DNA of 64,000 bases from Microcaldota archaeon (GCA_016212475.1 JACRGC010000002.1:1-64000); one strand, 5' to 3'. Positions 37,165 through 46,052 are shown, counted from the first letter of the stretch. Numbers and translations are program-made. Notes: generated from the letters alone by a model not told the origin.

Positions 37165-37254
37165 AATTCCACCACTGAAAATTTAATGCAATATCGTTAA
37201 AAAAGGCTACTGCCTAATTGCAAACGGGAATTAATGTTCCCGACTTGTATTCTT

Positions 37255-37743
37255 ATGGCAAAAAAACTTTCACTTGGGATTTTCTCATTCTCATGCTGTG
37301 AGGATTCTTCGATTGTTTTGGTTGAAATGATGAACGATCATTGGAAGGATTGGGCAAAACTTATTGATTTCAAATACGCGCGCATCCTCCAAACAAAAAA
37401 CACCCTCGGCGAAATGGACGTTGCAATAATTGAAGGCGCAATTGCACATGAAAAAGATAGGCAAAAAGTTCTTGAAATCCGAAAACTTGCAAAGAAAGTG
37501 GTTGCAATCGGCTCTTGCGCTTGTGTTGGGCTCCCAGCTGGCCAGCGAAACCTTTTCAATGAGGAAACCAAAAAAGAGATCCAATTCATAATTGATAAAT
37601 TCGGCATGATGGAAAAAGTGGAATCCATACCCCAAATCATCCATGTTGATGACATGGTTGTTGGCTGCCCGATGGACGAGGCAAAATTCCTGGAGGTTTT
37701 GAACAAGTATTTGGTTGAATTCGAAGTGGTTCCTAAACCGTAA
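37255..37743 (+). CDS. [NiFe]-hydrogenase small subunit (proximal-cluster type), one cysteine replaced by Ser
   Basis: 162 aa from ATG 37255 (seven codons inside the ORF). It is a short group-3-like small subunit of the NADH:ubiquinone oxidoreductase 20-kDa family that holds only the proximal [4Fe-4S] cluster. Visible ligand motifs are 'FSCCEDSS', 'AIGSCACVGLPAGQRN' and 'VVGCPMDEAKF'. The usual first motif is CxxC; here the second cysteine position reads Ser, although a neighbouring Cys could substitute. Partner large subunit follows 142 bases downstream. Confidence 0.85.
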   Translation: MAKKLSLGIFSFSCCEDSSIVLVEMMNDHWKDWAKLIDFKYARILQTKNTLGEMDVAIIEGAIAHEKDRQKVLEIRKLAKKVVAIGSCACVGLPAGQRNLFNEETKKEIQFIIDKFGMMEKVESIPQIIHVDDMVVGCPMDEAKFLEVLNKYLVEFEVVPKP

Positions 37744-37822
37744 ATCAATGATATTTTGGATTTTGATAAATGGATGGATTTTGGATTGGTTGGAAAATAT
37801 TGATTTTGTAATTTCGTTTATG

Positions 37823-37849
37823 TTGGATTGGTTCATTTGTCCAATCCAA
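37823..37849. repeat. Perfect 9-bp hairpin ttggattgg / ccaatccaa between hydrogenase genes
   Basis: Arms at 37823-37831 and 37841-37849 with a 9-base loop; a further copy of 'ttggattggtt' lies just upstream near 37781. In the mRNA it would form a stable hairpin between small- and large-subunit genes and could attenuate, stabilise or process the transcript. Confidence 0.5.
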
Positions 37850-37885
37850 TTAAAATTGTAAAAAAATGTTTTTTTGGTGGGTTTC

Positions 37886-39160
37886 ATGCATCTTGATTTC
37901 GACATTAATTTGGACGCAATCAGCAAAATCGAAGGCCATGCAGCGCTTTCACTTAAGGTTCGAAACGATGAGGTTTTGGATGTCCAGTTCCAGATAACCG
38001 AGCAAAAAAGGTTCTATTCGCAGGCGGTCCGCGGAAAATCAGCTCTCAATGTTGCCCAACTCGTTTCCAGAATTTGCGGAACCTGCTCAATTGCCCATCT
38101 CTCATGCTGCCTTGAAGCAGTTGAAAACGCGCTTAAAATCGAGCCGACACAGCAAACCAAACTCTTGCGCAAACTTACAACTTATGGCATGTATATCCGC
38201 GACCATGCAATGCACCTTTACATGTTTTCCCTGCCTGATGTGCTAAGGAAAGATTCCATTTTGGAAATCGCCGAGACCTCTCCAGAACTAGTTGAGCAAT
38301 GCTTCAAAATCAAAGCAGCTGGAAACAACCTCTCAAAATTGATTGCCGGCAAAGCAATCCATGCAACATACCCAGAAATTGGCGGGCACGCGCAAATACC
38401 GGACAAGGAGGCTGTGAAAAAATCAATTGCCGAACTTAAATCTGCCCGCGAGGAAATATTTGACATGATGCAAATCTACCATGAAAGCGATTTCAAATTC
38501 GAGCGCGAAACAAGGTATGTTTGCACAAACAATGATGATTTTTCCTACACCGGCGATGAAATCATAAGTTCAACTGGCACGCCTGTTCCAAAATCGCACT
38601 ATTTATGGCATCTTCAAAGGGTGATTTTGCCCTACTCCACATCAACCGGCTTCCAATTCCGCGGGAAGGAATTCATGGTGGGTTCGCTTGCACGGATGAA
38701 TTTGAAAAAAAACAGCCTGCACAAGGATACGAAGCGCGATGCCTCCTCATATATTGCAGAATTCCCATCAAAGGATGTTTACAAGAACAATTTGGCGCAG
38801 GCAATTGAAACCCTCCATTCAATAGACCATTCAATTGAGCTTTTGGAAACAACGGATTTCAGGCCTGAAACCCCAATTGCCCCAACTATCAAGGATGGGA
38901 TTGGCGTAGCTGCAATCGAAGCTCCAAGGGGAACGCTTTACTATCATGTTGAAATTGGCGATCTCAAAGTCAAGGAAGTCGATCTTGTAATCCCAACCGC
39001 CCAAAATCAGGTGAACATCGGCTTTGACATAAAGCAATTGGTTGAAACCAACCTTCACCTTCCAAAGCCGGAGCTTGAATTTGAAATTGAAAAGCTGATC
39101 CGCGCATACGATCCTTGCATGAGCTGTGCGACCCATTTTTTGAAGGTCAAGTGGCTTTAA
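37886..39160 (+). CDS. [NiFe]-hydrogenase large (catalytic) subunit
   Basis: 424 aa from ATG 37886. The N-terminal nickel motif is 'SRICGTCSIAH' (RxCGxCxxxH) and the C-terminal one 'DPCMSCATH' (DPCxxCxxH), so all four Ni/Fe-binding cysteines are there. The tail after the last His is only seven residues and would be the peptide removed by the maturation protease encoded at 40055. The length fits group-3 cytoplasmic enzymes. It oxidises or evolves H2, probably coupling to NAD(P)(H) through the FNR-like protein nearby. Confidence 0.95.
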   Translation: MHLDFDINLDAISKIEGHAALSLKVRNDEVLDVQFQITEQKRFYSQAVRGKSALNVAQLVSRICGTCSIAHLSCCLEAVENALKIEPTQQTKLLRKLTTYGMYIRDHAMHLYMFSLPDVLRKDSILEIAETSPELVEQCFKIKAAGNNLSKLIAGKAIHATYPEIGGHAQIPDKEAVKKSIAELKSAREEIFDMMQIYHESDFKFERETRYVCTNNDDFSYTGDEIISSTGTPVPKSHYLWHLQRVILPYSTSTGFQFRGKEFMVGSLARMNLKKNSLHKDTKRDASSYIAEFPSKDVYKNNLAQAIETLHSIDHSIELLETTDFRPETPIAPTIKDGIGVAAIEAPRGTLYYHVEIGDLKVKEVDLVIPTAQNQVNIGFDIKQLVETNLHLPKPELEFEIEKLIRAYDPCMSCATHFLKVKWL

Positions 39161-39193
39161 TCGTTTTTAGGTAGTCTAAATTTATTTGAATAA

Positions 39194-39994
39194 TTAGGTG
39201 CGGTTTTTTTCAGTAGATTTCTTTTTCAATTCTGCCAGCCGTGCTTCCATTTTCCTGATCATGGTTTCCAGTTCGGTAATATTTGCGCTTTTTAATTTGG
39301 GTTTAAAGTAAATCAATCTGTATTTGGTTATTTGATTTCTCATGGATTCAACACTCATCCTCAAAATCTTTGCAGCAATTGATACGTTGCCCATGGCAAA
39401 ATGCAATGCCAATCTAAGCCTCCGCTCTTGTTGTTTTTTTCCTTTTTCCACATACTCGTCTATTTTTGGAAAATTCCTCCTAAGTTCATCCCGGCTCAAT
39501 GATCCCTTATAGAACTCTTTTGATGCTTTGTGTAAATTTCCAAAATTCCTCAACACACTTTTCAGGAATCTATCCTTAATCTCCGGAGCCAAACTAGCCC
39601 TTGAAAAATCATATCCCGTCATCAGTTTCTCACTTGGTTTTTTTTGTTTTTTTCGAAATTCAATTGCTGATGCGAAATTTTGCAAATTGTATTTTTTCAC
39701 TAAGTTACTAACCGTTTTTGAGGAAATCCCAAACATATGCGCTGTCCCGGTTTTGTTTCCCCTAGCTAGGTACAATCCAAGCCTTAAGCGCCTGGCTTGC
39801 CGTTTCTTTCCTTGTGCAATTATTTCATCGATTTCCGGAATTCTTTTTCTGATTTTCGATTTGCCTAATTTGTAAGCGAACAGTTCTTTGTTTGCTCTAC
39901 TCAAGACTCCAAAATCCTTAATTACCCTCTTTTTGTACTTGGCAATTTCTTCAGGAGATAGCATTCTAATCTGGACTGATTTTTTCATTTCCAT
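39194..39994 (-). CDS. DNA-binding protein with two tandem Fis/HTH_8-type repeats
   Basis: 266 aa built from two homologous halves of about 110 residues. Each half has a 'F(G)NL..A.KE...' segment, 'GKK(R/Q)Q(A/E)RRLRLAL', then a Fis-type helix-turn-helix: 'LARGNKTGTAHMFGISSKTVSNLVKKYNL' and 'FAMGNVSIAAKILRMSVESMRNQITKYRL'. A C-terminal coiled coil follows (about 235-262). Fis-type HTH is normally bacterial (NtrC C-terminus, Fis). Sitting between hydrogenase structural and maturation genes, it may be their regulator; this is inference. Confidence 0.65.
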   Translation of the reverse strand: MEMKKSVQIRMLSPEEIAKYKKRVIKDFGVLSRANKELFAYKLGKSKIRKRIPEIDEIIAQGKKRQARRLRLGLYLARGNKTGTAHMFGISSKTVSNLVKKYNLQNFASAIEFRKKQKKPSEKLMTGYDFSRASLAPEIKDRFLKSVLRNFGNLHKASKEFYKGSLSRDELRRNFPKIDEYVEKGKKQQERRLRLALHFAMGNVSIAAKILRMSVESMRNQITKYRLIYFKPKLKSANITELETMIRKMEARLAELKKKSTEKNRT

Positions 39995-40054
39995 AATAAC
40001 TGTTTATTTAATAGCTACTTAATATTGTTTTCCAAATCAGTTTTCCTTCAGAAC

Positions 40055-40465
40055 TCAACCCAGCTTATTTGGCACAATATAGTTTTTTGTGATTTTCTCC
40101 TTCAGCTCAATTAGCGCCTTCTTTTCCGGATATTTCCTTGGAACTGCAAAAATCAATGCGCTATCAAGCTTACCCATCCGTTTCAGCAGCCGAAGCGTGA
40201 TTCCCAAATCAAAATCATGCATCGTGTAGATTTTTTGCATGACTATTGCTTCCAAATCCGTGATTATTTCAACTTTTTCAATTCCATCCGCAGAATCAAT
40301 TATTGTCAAATCCCTCCCTTCCTCCTCGATGTTTTCAACCCCATCGATTTCCCGGATTTCGATTTTTGGGAATGCTTTTTTGAGTTGGGGCATGATCCTG
40401 ATTGGCACGCTATCATCCCGAACCAGCGGATTTCCAACAATTAGGATTTTTCCTTTTTTTTCCAT
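40055..40465 (-). CDS. Hydrogenase maturation protease (HycI/HyaD, peptidase M52)
   Basis: About 136 aa from ATG 40465. The N-terminal 'ILIVGNPLVRDDSVP' is the family GNxLxxDD motif with the first nickel-sensing acidic residue, and 'LTIIDSADGIE' supplies the second; 'YTMHDFDLG' holds the conserved His. It removes the C-terminal tail of the large subunit after nickel insertion. It lies within 1 kb of that subunit, supporting a matched pair. Confidence 0.87.
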   Translation of the reverse strand: MEKKGKILIVGNPLVRDDSVPIRIMPQLKKAFPKIEIREIDGVENIEEEGRDLTIIDSADGIEKVEIITDLEAIVMQKIYTMHDFDLGITLRLLKRMGKLDSALIFAVPRKYPEKKALIELKEKITKNYIVPNKLG

Positions 40466-40602
40466 GCCTTGATGCACCAAAATTGGGTGGTTCCCTTTTC
40501 CCTATCTGATCTTCCCCTAATTTCAGCTATTAAAAACAAACTGGACTTTTTTTAAAGGATTGCAGATTAATTAATCCAATTTGCTTTAGTTGTGTGATTC
40601 CC

Positions 40603-41346
40603 ATGGAATTCAAGGCCGAAATAACCGACATCAAAACATTCGTTGACAAATCCGCATCCCTGCAGCCCCATACGCGCATCTACAGGATGAAAATACCCGA
40701 GGATATCAAATTCGAATTCAAATCCGGCCAATTCATAATGCTTGCAATGGAGGATTTCCCTCTTAGAAGCAACCCAAAAATGCTCAAATGGTCATCCTAT
40801 TCGATTGCATCATCGCAATTGGAAAAAACCTACTTGGAATTTTCCATTCGTCTTCTAGATACTCCCGGCTTTACAAACCATCTGAAGGAAAAAGCGCACA
40901 TCGGTTCAAAAATAAGCATCAAGGGCCCTTTTGGCGTATTCACAGTTAGGCCGGATGCCAAAAGATTGATGTATGTTTGCACCGGAACTGGCGTTGCTCC
41001 TCTTCTATCTCACATCAGAACGCTTCTTTTTAGCGGATCAACCATTCCAATTTCGCTCTTCTTTGGATTCAAGAACCCGGATGTGTATATTTTCCGCGAA
41101 GAGCTTGAGGAATTAACCAAAAAATTCCCAAATTTCAAATTGGAGCCAACAATTACCGACCCCGGCAGAACGGATTGGCAAGGCAGAACCGGAATATTCC
41201 ACGATTTCTTCCCAACCTATTCATTTGTTGGAAAAGAAGAAACGGATGTTTACATTTGCGGGAACCCCAAGATGGTTGAAGACATCAAAACCATCCTTCC
41301 AACAATTGGCTTCAACCACGATAATATTCATATTGAGCCTTGGTAA
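40603..41346 (+). CDS. FNR-like FAD/NAD(P)-binding oxidoreductase, probable hydrogenase partner
   Basis: 247 aa from ATG 40603. An FAD-binding beta-barrel ('KWSSYSIASS' in place of RxYS) is followed by the NAD(P) domain ('LMYVCTGTGVAPLLSHIRTLL', 'DVYICGNPKMVEDI'). It resembles the gamma subunit of group 3b hydrogenases or ferredoxin-NADP reductases, but it lacks the C-terminal 2Fe-2S cysteines. Together with the nearby hydrogenase it could pass electrons to or from NAD(P)H. No iron-sulfur beta subunit is seen in the window. Confidence 0.83.
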   Translation: MEFKAEITDIKTFVDKSASLQPHTRIYRMKIPEDIKFEFKSGQFIMLAMEDFPLRSNPKMLKWSSYSIASSQLEKTYLEFSIRLLDTPGFTNHLKEKAHIGSKISIKGPFGVFTVRPDAKRLMYVCTGTGVAPLLSHIRTLLFSGSTIPISLFFGFKNPDVYIFREELEELTKKFPNFKLEPTITDPGRTDWQGRTGIFHDFFPTYSFVGKEETDVYICGNPKMVEDIKTILPTIGFNHDNIHIEPW

Positions 41347-41491
41347 ATACTAGAAAAAACGGCAAAACCACAATGATACTTAAGCACATTGCTATGCCAA
41401 AAGGGGAAATGCAGGAAATGTCAAAAATGGGCTGGAATTCATCCTTAGACAAGCTAGATGCGATCCTTTAGGGTTTAAATTTGCCGCCAGC

Positions 41492-42166
41492 ATGTTCTTT
41501 TGGGATTTCTTCATGCTTGAATTTGCAATGCTTGCGCTTACACTTGGGATAAAGCACAGCTTTGATGCCGACCACCTAATTGCCGTTTCAAACCTTTTAG
41601 GCAAGGCAAGTTCGCTTCGCAAATCCGTTTCAATGTCAATTAGCTGGGCAGCAGGCCACATGCTAACTGCCTCGCTGATTACTTTTGTATTGTTTTCAAA
41701 CCAAAACTCCCTTCTTCCGCTGATTTTGGACAAATTTGAAATTCTGGTGGGAGCCATGCTGATTTTCCTTGGCGCACTCACAATTTACCATGCTAAATTC
41801 ACGAAAATCCATTCCCATATCCACACACATGGCGGCAAAAAGCACGTTCACATGCACTCGCACGCAATAGCAAACAAAGCGGATCATTCCCATTCGCACA
41901 TGCTAGGGATTGGAATAATCCATGGGCTTGCAAGCAATGATGAGCTTCTTCTTTTGCTTACGGTTTCACTTGGCGCCTCCTCTTTGTTGGAAATGCTTGC
42001 AGGCGTAGGAATATTTTCACTCGGGGTTGTTTTGGGAATGGTTGCATATTCCATCCTTCTAACACAAACGATAATTAGCATCCGCGGAATTCAAATCCAT
42101 AGGGCAATCCATGCAACAATTGGCGCAATTAGCATTTTCTACGGCGGAGTTTTGTTATTTGCTTAA
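41492..42166 (+). CDS. Nickel/cobalt permease (NiCoT/UreH-like) with His-rich loop
   Basis: 224 aa, about six TM helices. The first helix has 'LGIKHSFDADHLIAVSN', the Hx4DH nickel-binding signature, and the central loop is strongly His-rich ('HSHIHTHGGKKHVHMHSHA'), a metal buffer. It should import Ni2+ for the nearby hydrogenase. Its last bases overlap the end of the convergent heme-protein gene by 4. A start at ATG 41513 is also possible. Confidence 0.85.
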   Translation: MFFWDFFMLEFAMLALTLGIKHSFDADHLIAVSNLLGKASSLRKSVSMSISWAAGHMLTASLITFVLFSNQNSLLPLILDKFEILVGAMLIFLGALTIYHAKFTKIHSHIHTHGGKKHVHMHSHAIANKADHSHSHMLGIGIIHGLASNDELLLLLTVSLGASSLLEMLAGVGIFSLGVVLGMVAYSILLTQTIISIRGIQIHRAIHATIGAISIFYGGVLLFA

Positions 42167-42927
42167 ACTGTTTTTTCTCCTAAATTAGCGGGTTTTTCCC
42201 CCATGTGCTCTTCAAATGTCTTATGCTCCGGAGTTTTCATGAAAATAATTATCACTCTAAGAAGAAGGGCGGCAATTGGCAGATAGAAAAACAGCATCCC
42301 AAAAGGCCTAACATCAAGCCCGATATCCGGCTTTGTTTCGTATAGGTAAAAATGCAAAAGAGCAAGGGCCAGCGCAACATATCCAAAGGTTTGGATCAGC
42401 TTCCATTTTTTGTACCCAAGCTTTACCATCATATTCTTGGTTGATGTTGCTGTCATGATGAAAAATATGAGCAATGAAACCGTTGCGGAAACAATCCCAA
42501 TGAACTTTGCATTTTCAATGAACATCAAAACCAGGCTGAATTTGTAGAATTCAATGAATGAATAGATCGCATGCAATGCCGCAATTCCAAAGCCAATTAT
42601 CCCAAGGGTTTTTCGCATGTAAAGGAAATGGCCAAATTTAGCCGGAAACAGCTTCGATAGGGGGCCCATCAGGAAAACAATTGAAATAATTCCAATTGCC
42701 GCAAGCGCAAAAACCTTGTTGAACTCCTTAAATGAGTTGGCGGGATCTTGGAATGTCAAAACATTCATAAGTTTATCCGGAACAAGGGTTTTGGTTTTTT
42801 TGTCAAATGCGGTATAGAACATCAGCAAAGAGCCAAAAACCAGCAATACGATCAAATATGGGAGGATTTTTTTTAATTCCATCCAAAGAATAATCAAAGC
42901 GGATTTAAAAATCTTTTTTTCATGCAA
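42163..42927 (-). CDS. Ferric-reductase/MsrQ-like heme-b membrane protein
   Basis: 254 aa with six to seven TM helices. 'YMRKTLGIIGFGIAALHAIYSF' and 'LALALLHFYLYE' place two helix-borne histidines as in the heme ligands of the MsrQ/FRE transmembrane domain. It would move electrons across the membrane with b-type heme but has no flavin domain of its own. The FNR-like protein 1.6 kb away could supply one; this is speculative. It lies 7 bases after the Na/Ca antiporter gene, so the two are co-transcribed. Confidence 0.72.
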   Translation of the reverse strand: MHEKKIFKSALIILWMELKKILPYLIVLLVFGSLLMFYTAFDKKTKTLVPDKLMNVLTFQDPANSFKEFNKVFALAAIGIISIVFLMGPLSKLFPAKFGHFLYMRKTLGIIGFGIAALHAIYSFIEFYKFSLVLMFIENAKFIGIVSATVSLLIFFIMTATSTKNMMVKLGYKKWKLIQTFGYVALALALLHFYLYETKPDIGLDVRPFGMLFFYLPIAALLLRVIIIFMKTPEHKTFEEHMGEKPANLGEKTV

Positions 42928-42933
42928 AACAAA

Positions 42934-43917
42934 TCATGCAAGCAGTTCGGCAATGACGGAAATCAGATATATTCCAAGAAGCACAAATCCGCCTTTTTTT
43001 GTGATTTTCCCAGACCTTGAGATGAAAATGAATGCAAGCGTTATGAAAATCAGTGCAGGGATTGTAATTAGCTGCACTTTTGGCTCGATTGAAATCGGAG
43101 TCATGATTGAAAGTATCCCAACGGAAATTAGCATCGTAAAAATATTGGATCCGATTGTTTCCGTAACCGCAAGGTCCGTAAGGCCCCTTCTTGTTGCCTG
43201 AAGGGCCGCTGCAAGATTTGGTATGCTCGGCCCAAGCGCTCCAAGGGTAATTCCAATTACCATTTCGGAAATTCCAAACATTTTTGAATAATTTATCAAT
43301 GTATCAGTAAAAAGCATCGAACCAATTATCATCATGATTGCGCCGGCAAGGAAATACGCAAATCCCCGATGCTCGCGAAGAGTAATTCCGGTTTTTCCAA
43401 CTAAAATAAGCGCCTCCTGCGCATCCCTTGCCTCCTTTACGGATTCTTTTTTGCTGATGTAGCGCTCCTGTTGATAAACATTCAAAACATATGGTACGAA
43501 AATTAAAACCAAAATCAATCCATCGATCCTTGTAAGCTCCCCTTCAGCCACTACAAGGAGGGAAACAATGAATGTTGCCGCTAGCATGAAGCTTAAGTCG
43601 CGGATCTGGGTTATTTTGGAAATTTTCAAATCCGAAATCATTGCGGAGGCGCCAACAATCAATCCAAGGTTGATGATTACCGAACCAAGGACTGTTCCAA
43701 GCCCAATCAATGGATATCCTTTCAAAATGCTGGATATGGCAACCACTATTTCAGGAAGGCTAAGAAGCGCAGAAACCAAAATCAAGCCAATTGCCGCATG
43801 GGATACTGCAAATGCTCTTGCAAGATGGGCAATTGAATCCGTAAGCCAATCCGCGCCTTTGATAATCAAGGCAACGCCTATGATTCCAAAAACCGTAATC
43901 AATAGGAAATCGATCAT
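42934..43917 (-). CDS. Na+/Ca2+ (CaCA, YrbG-like) antiporter
   Basis: 327 aa with two inverted repeats of five TM helices. Alpha motifs occur in each: 'SALLSLPEIVVAISSILKGYPLIGLGTVLGSVIINLGLIVG' and 'LGALGPSIPNLAAALQATRRGLTDLAVTETIGSNIFTML'. The acidic ion-site residue is present in the first repeat, while the second reads 'SIPNLAAA' where Glu is usual, so ion choice may differ. It is first in a two-gene unit with the heme-b protein. Confidence 0.87.
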   Translation of the reverse strand: MIDFLLITVFGIIGVALIIKGADWLTDSIAHLARAFAVSHAAIGLILVSALLSLPEIVVAISSILKGYPLIGLGTVLGSVIINLGLIVGASAMISDLKISKITQIRDLSFMLAATFIVSLLVVAEGELTRIDGLILVLIFVPYVLNVYQQERYISKKESVKEARDAQEALILVGKTGITLREHRGFAYFLAGAIMMIIGSMLFTDTLINYSKMFGISEMVIGITLGALGPSIPNLAAALQATRRGLTDLAVTETIGSNIFTMLISVGILSIMTPISIEPKVQLITIPALIFITLAFIFISRSGKITKKGGFVLLGIYLISVIAELLA

Positions 43918-44060
43918 ATTCTTGTCCTTCTTGCTTTAAGCCAATTGCGGCGCATAAATTAATGGCGCCTGGATATTAATGTTGACCTAAAGCGCCGATC
44001 TGAAATAATATGGTGTTATTATAGCAAACGAATAAAAATTTGGAAACTATTTAACAATCT

Positions 44061-44528
44061 GTGAAAAAATACAGCATATCGGATCAAAAATCGCTGGCAA
44101 TTTGGGCGGTTGAGTGCGCAATGCGTGTTTTGCCGCATTTTGAAAAAGCGTATCCAAAGGATAAACGTCCGTAAACCGCAATAAAGGTTTGCAAAACATG
44201 GATCCGAACTGGAATATTTAGCATGAAGGCAATCCGCAAAGCCTCCCTTGATTCGCATGCAGCTGCAAGGAAAGCAAAAAATAATCCCGCAGCATGCTAC
44301 GCCGCAAGGGCAAATGGGCAAGCAGTTGCAGCCTGCCATGTATCGCAACACGCATTTGGGCCGGCATTTTATGGGCTGAAAATTGTTGCATTCAAAAATC
44401 CGGAAAATCCCAAGCCAGAACTTAAAAAAGAGCTCGTATGGCAAACCCGCCAACTCCCTAAAAACCTAAGGAAAGATTGGAAAAATTTCCAAATACAAAA
44501 ATTTCCAAAAAATCTGAATGTAGATTAA
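44061..44528 (+). pseudogene. Imm-5-like putative immunity protein gene with in-frame TAA
   Basis: Reading from GTG 44061 gives 'AIWAVECAMRVLPHFEKAYPKDKRP', then TAA at 44172-44174, then 'TAIKVCKTWIRTG...' running in the same frame into the annotated 101-aa ORF ('SLDSHAAARKAKNNPAACYAAR', 'AVAACHVSQHAFGPAFYGLKIVAF'). Both halves match the pattern of Imm-5-like putative immunity proteins (about 155 aa), so a single nonsense change splits an otherwise intact gene. The ORF from ATG 44223 alone would be only the C-terminal two-thirds. Read-through or a sequencing error are alternatives. Confidence 0.75.
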
Positions 44529-44583
44529 GGCAAATCCATAAGGGAATAAATTATCCGCTCCTAAATTCCATTTGCCCATATAT

Positions 44584-45975
44584 TCAAACTTTGGGCGCAT
44601 TTTTAACCGCGCCTAGGGCTTTTTTTAGCATCCAAGGAATTATTATTGTTGTAATGAATGCCATGGACGCAATAATTGCGTATTCGGTTTCCGATAACAC
44701 CGCAGTTCCATCCGCAGTCAATGCTGTCAATCCGTAAAGGCCAATAATAAGGGCAATTTCTCCCCGGGGCACCATCCCTATCCCGACAATTAGGGATTCC
44801 TTCAAATTGGTTCCGGTCAAGTATGCGCCAAATCCACATCCAATTATCTTGACCAATATCGCAATTATTGTGATGATGATTATTGGCACCAAATTGGAAA
44901 GCAATGCCGGAATATCCACCAGCATCCCAAGTGAAATGAAAAATATTGGCGTAAAGAATGCCTCAAGGGGATAAAATAACTCAAATAGCTTGCCTGTAAG
45001 CCTGCTGAAGTTGAGTGTTATGCCTGCGATGAACGCGCCAACAATTGCCGAAAGTCCGATGAATTCCGCAACGTAGGAATATGCGAGCACATATGCCAAA
45101 ATTCCAAGGAATGTTGAATTCGAAATCTTTTCCACATCCAATTCCTTGTCAAAATACCTCTTAACGATCCGCTGGCCGACCAATATTCCTCCAACGACGA
45201 ATATGAATGCGGTGAAAACAACAGTTGCGAGTGGCGAAAGTATTTGCGCATTCAGTTCTGTTGGGAAATTGTTGATCAAACTTAGTACAAGAAGTGCAAG
45301 TATGTCATCTATTACCGCAGCTCCCAATATGACTTTGGAAAATTCCTTTTCCATGACCTTAAGTTCCGATAGGACTGCAACCGTAACCCCAACGCTTGTT
45401 GCAGTCAAAGCCGCGCCAAGGAACATCGAATAGCTAAAACCATGGCCCGTCATGCTTGCATAATAAAACCCTGCAAAAAATGGTATGATTACCCCCAAAA
45501 GGCCAACGATCAGGTTTTTCAAATTGAATATTTGCTTGATTTTGGAATGGAGCCCTATTTTGAACAAAAGTAAAATTGCGCCTAGCTGGGCAAATACCTT
45601 GACAACCCCTTCAGTTGGGATTAAATGGGGCAATTGCGATGGCTGATTTATTGCAAAACCAAAAACGCCCAATAGCCAGATCAGGATTCCTGAAGCAAAA
45701 GGAAATAGTATTTTGATGGCACTAGGGCTGATTGCAACTCCTACAAGGAGCAATACCATGACGGTTGGCTGTTTTAGGTAAACAACCAGGAGTTCAGCCA
45801 TAACAGCCGCTAAAAGAAGCAAGCTCAGCTCAAACCAGATTTTCTTGTCCTCCTGAACATCGGTAAATAGGGATGCACGAAGAACGGAAAAGAATAGAAG
45901 CAGGACTAAAGCGATGATCAGGAATACTGTGAAAGGAGTAAATTTTTTGGATATTTCCTGAATGTTTTTTTTCAT
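44584..45975 (-). CDS. Kef/NapA-type cation:proton antiporter (CPA2)
   Basis: 463 aa, 12-13 TM helices, without the C-terminal NAD-binding (TrkA-N) domain. 'GAALTATSVGVTVAVLSELK', 'LGAAVIDDILALLVLS' (paired acidic ion site) and 'GMVPRGEIALIIGLYGL' are the CPA2 signatures. It exchanges Na+ or K+ for H+ to control pH or volume. Its start is about 260 bases from the divergent HEAT-repeat gene, with a direct repeat in between. Confidence 0.92.
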   Translation of the reverse strand: MKKNIQEISKKFTPFTVFLIIALVLLLFFSVLRASLFTDVQEDKKIWFELSLLLLAAVMAELLVVYLKQPTVMVLLLVGVAISPSAIKILFPFASGILIWLLGVFGFAINQPSQLPHLIPTEGVVKVFAQLGAILLLFKIGLHSKIKQIFNLKNLIVGLLGVIIPFFAGFYYASMTGHGFSYSMFLGAALTATSVGVTVAVLSELKVMEKEFSKVILGAAVIDDILALLVLSLINNFPTELNAQILSPLATVVFTAFIFVVGGILVGQRIVKRYFDKELDVEKISNSTFLGILAYVLAYSYVAEFIGLSAIVGAFIAGITLNFSRLTGKLFELFYPLEAFFTPIFFISLGMLVDIPALLSNLVPIIIITIIAILVKIIGCGFGAYLTGTNLKESLIVGIGMVPRGEIALIIGLYGLTALTADGTAVLSETEYAIIASMAFITTIIIPWMLKKALGAVKNAPKV

Positions 45976-46007
45976 AACTAGTTATAATTTTCCGGAATTA
46001 AAAAATC

Positions 46008-46052
46008 CAGCGCCTTGGCCGAGCACGGGGGGCCTCAAGCACAGCGCCTTGG
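46008..46052. repeat. 11-bp direct repeat cagcgccttgg in a divergent intergenic gap
   Basis: Copies at 46008-46018 and 46042-46052, 34 bp apart, flank the GC-rich 'ccgagcacggggggcctc'. The GC-rich patch stands out from the AT-rich intergenic sequence around it. No RNA fold of a known class was found. Confidence 0.35.

Noticed and set aside
44019-44453. 144-aa minus-strand ORF
   Set aside because: Antisense to the Imm-5-like pseudogene; the Cys-rich product is typical of a shadow frame.
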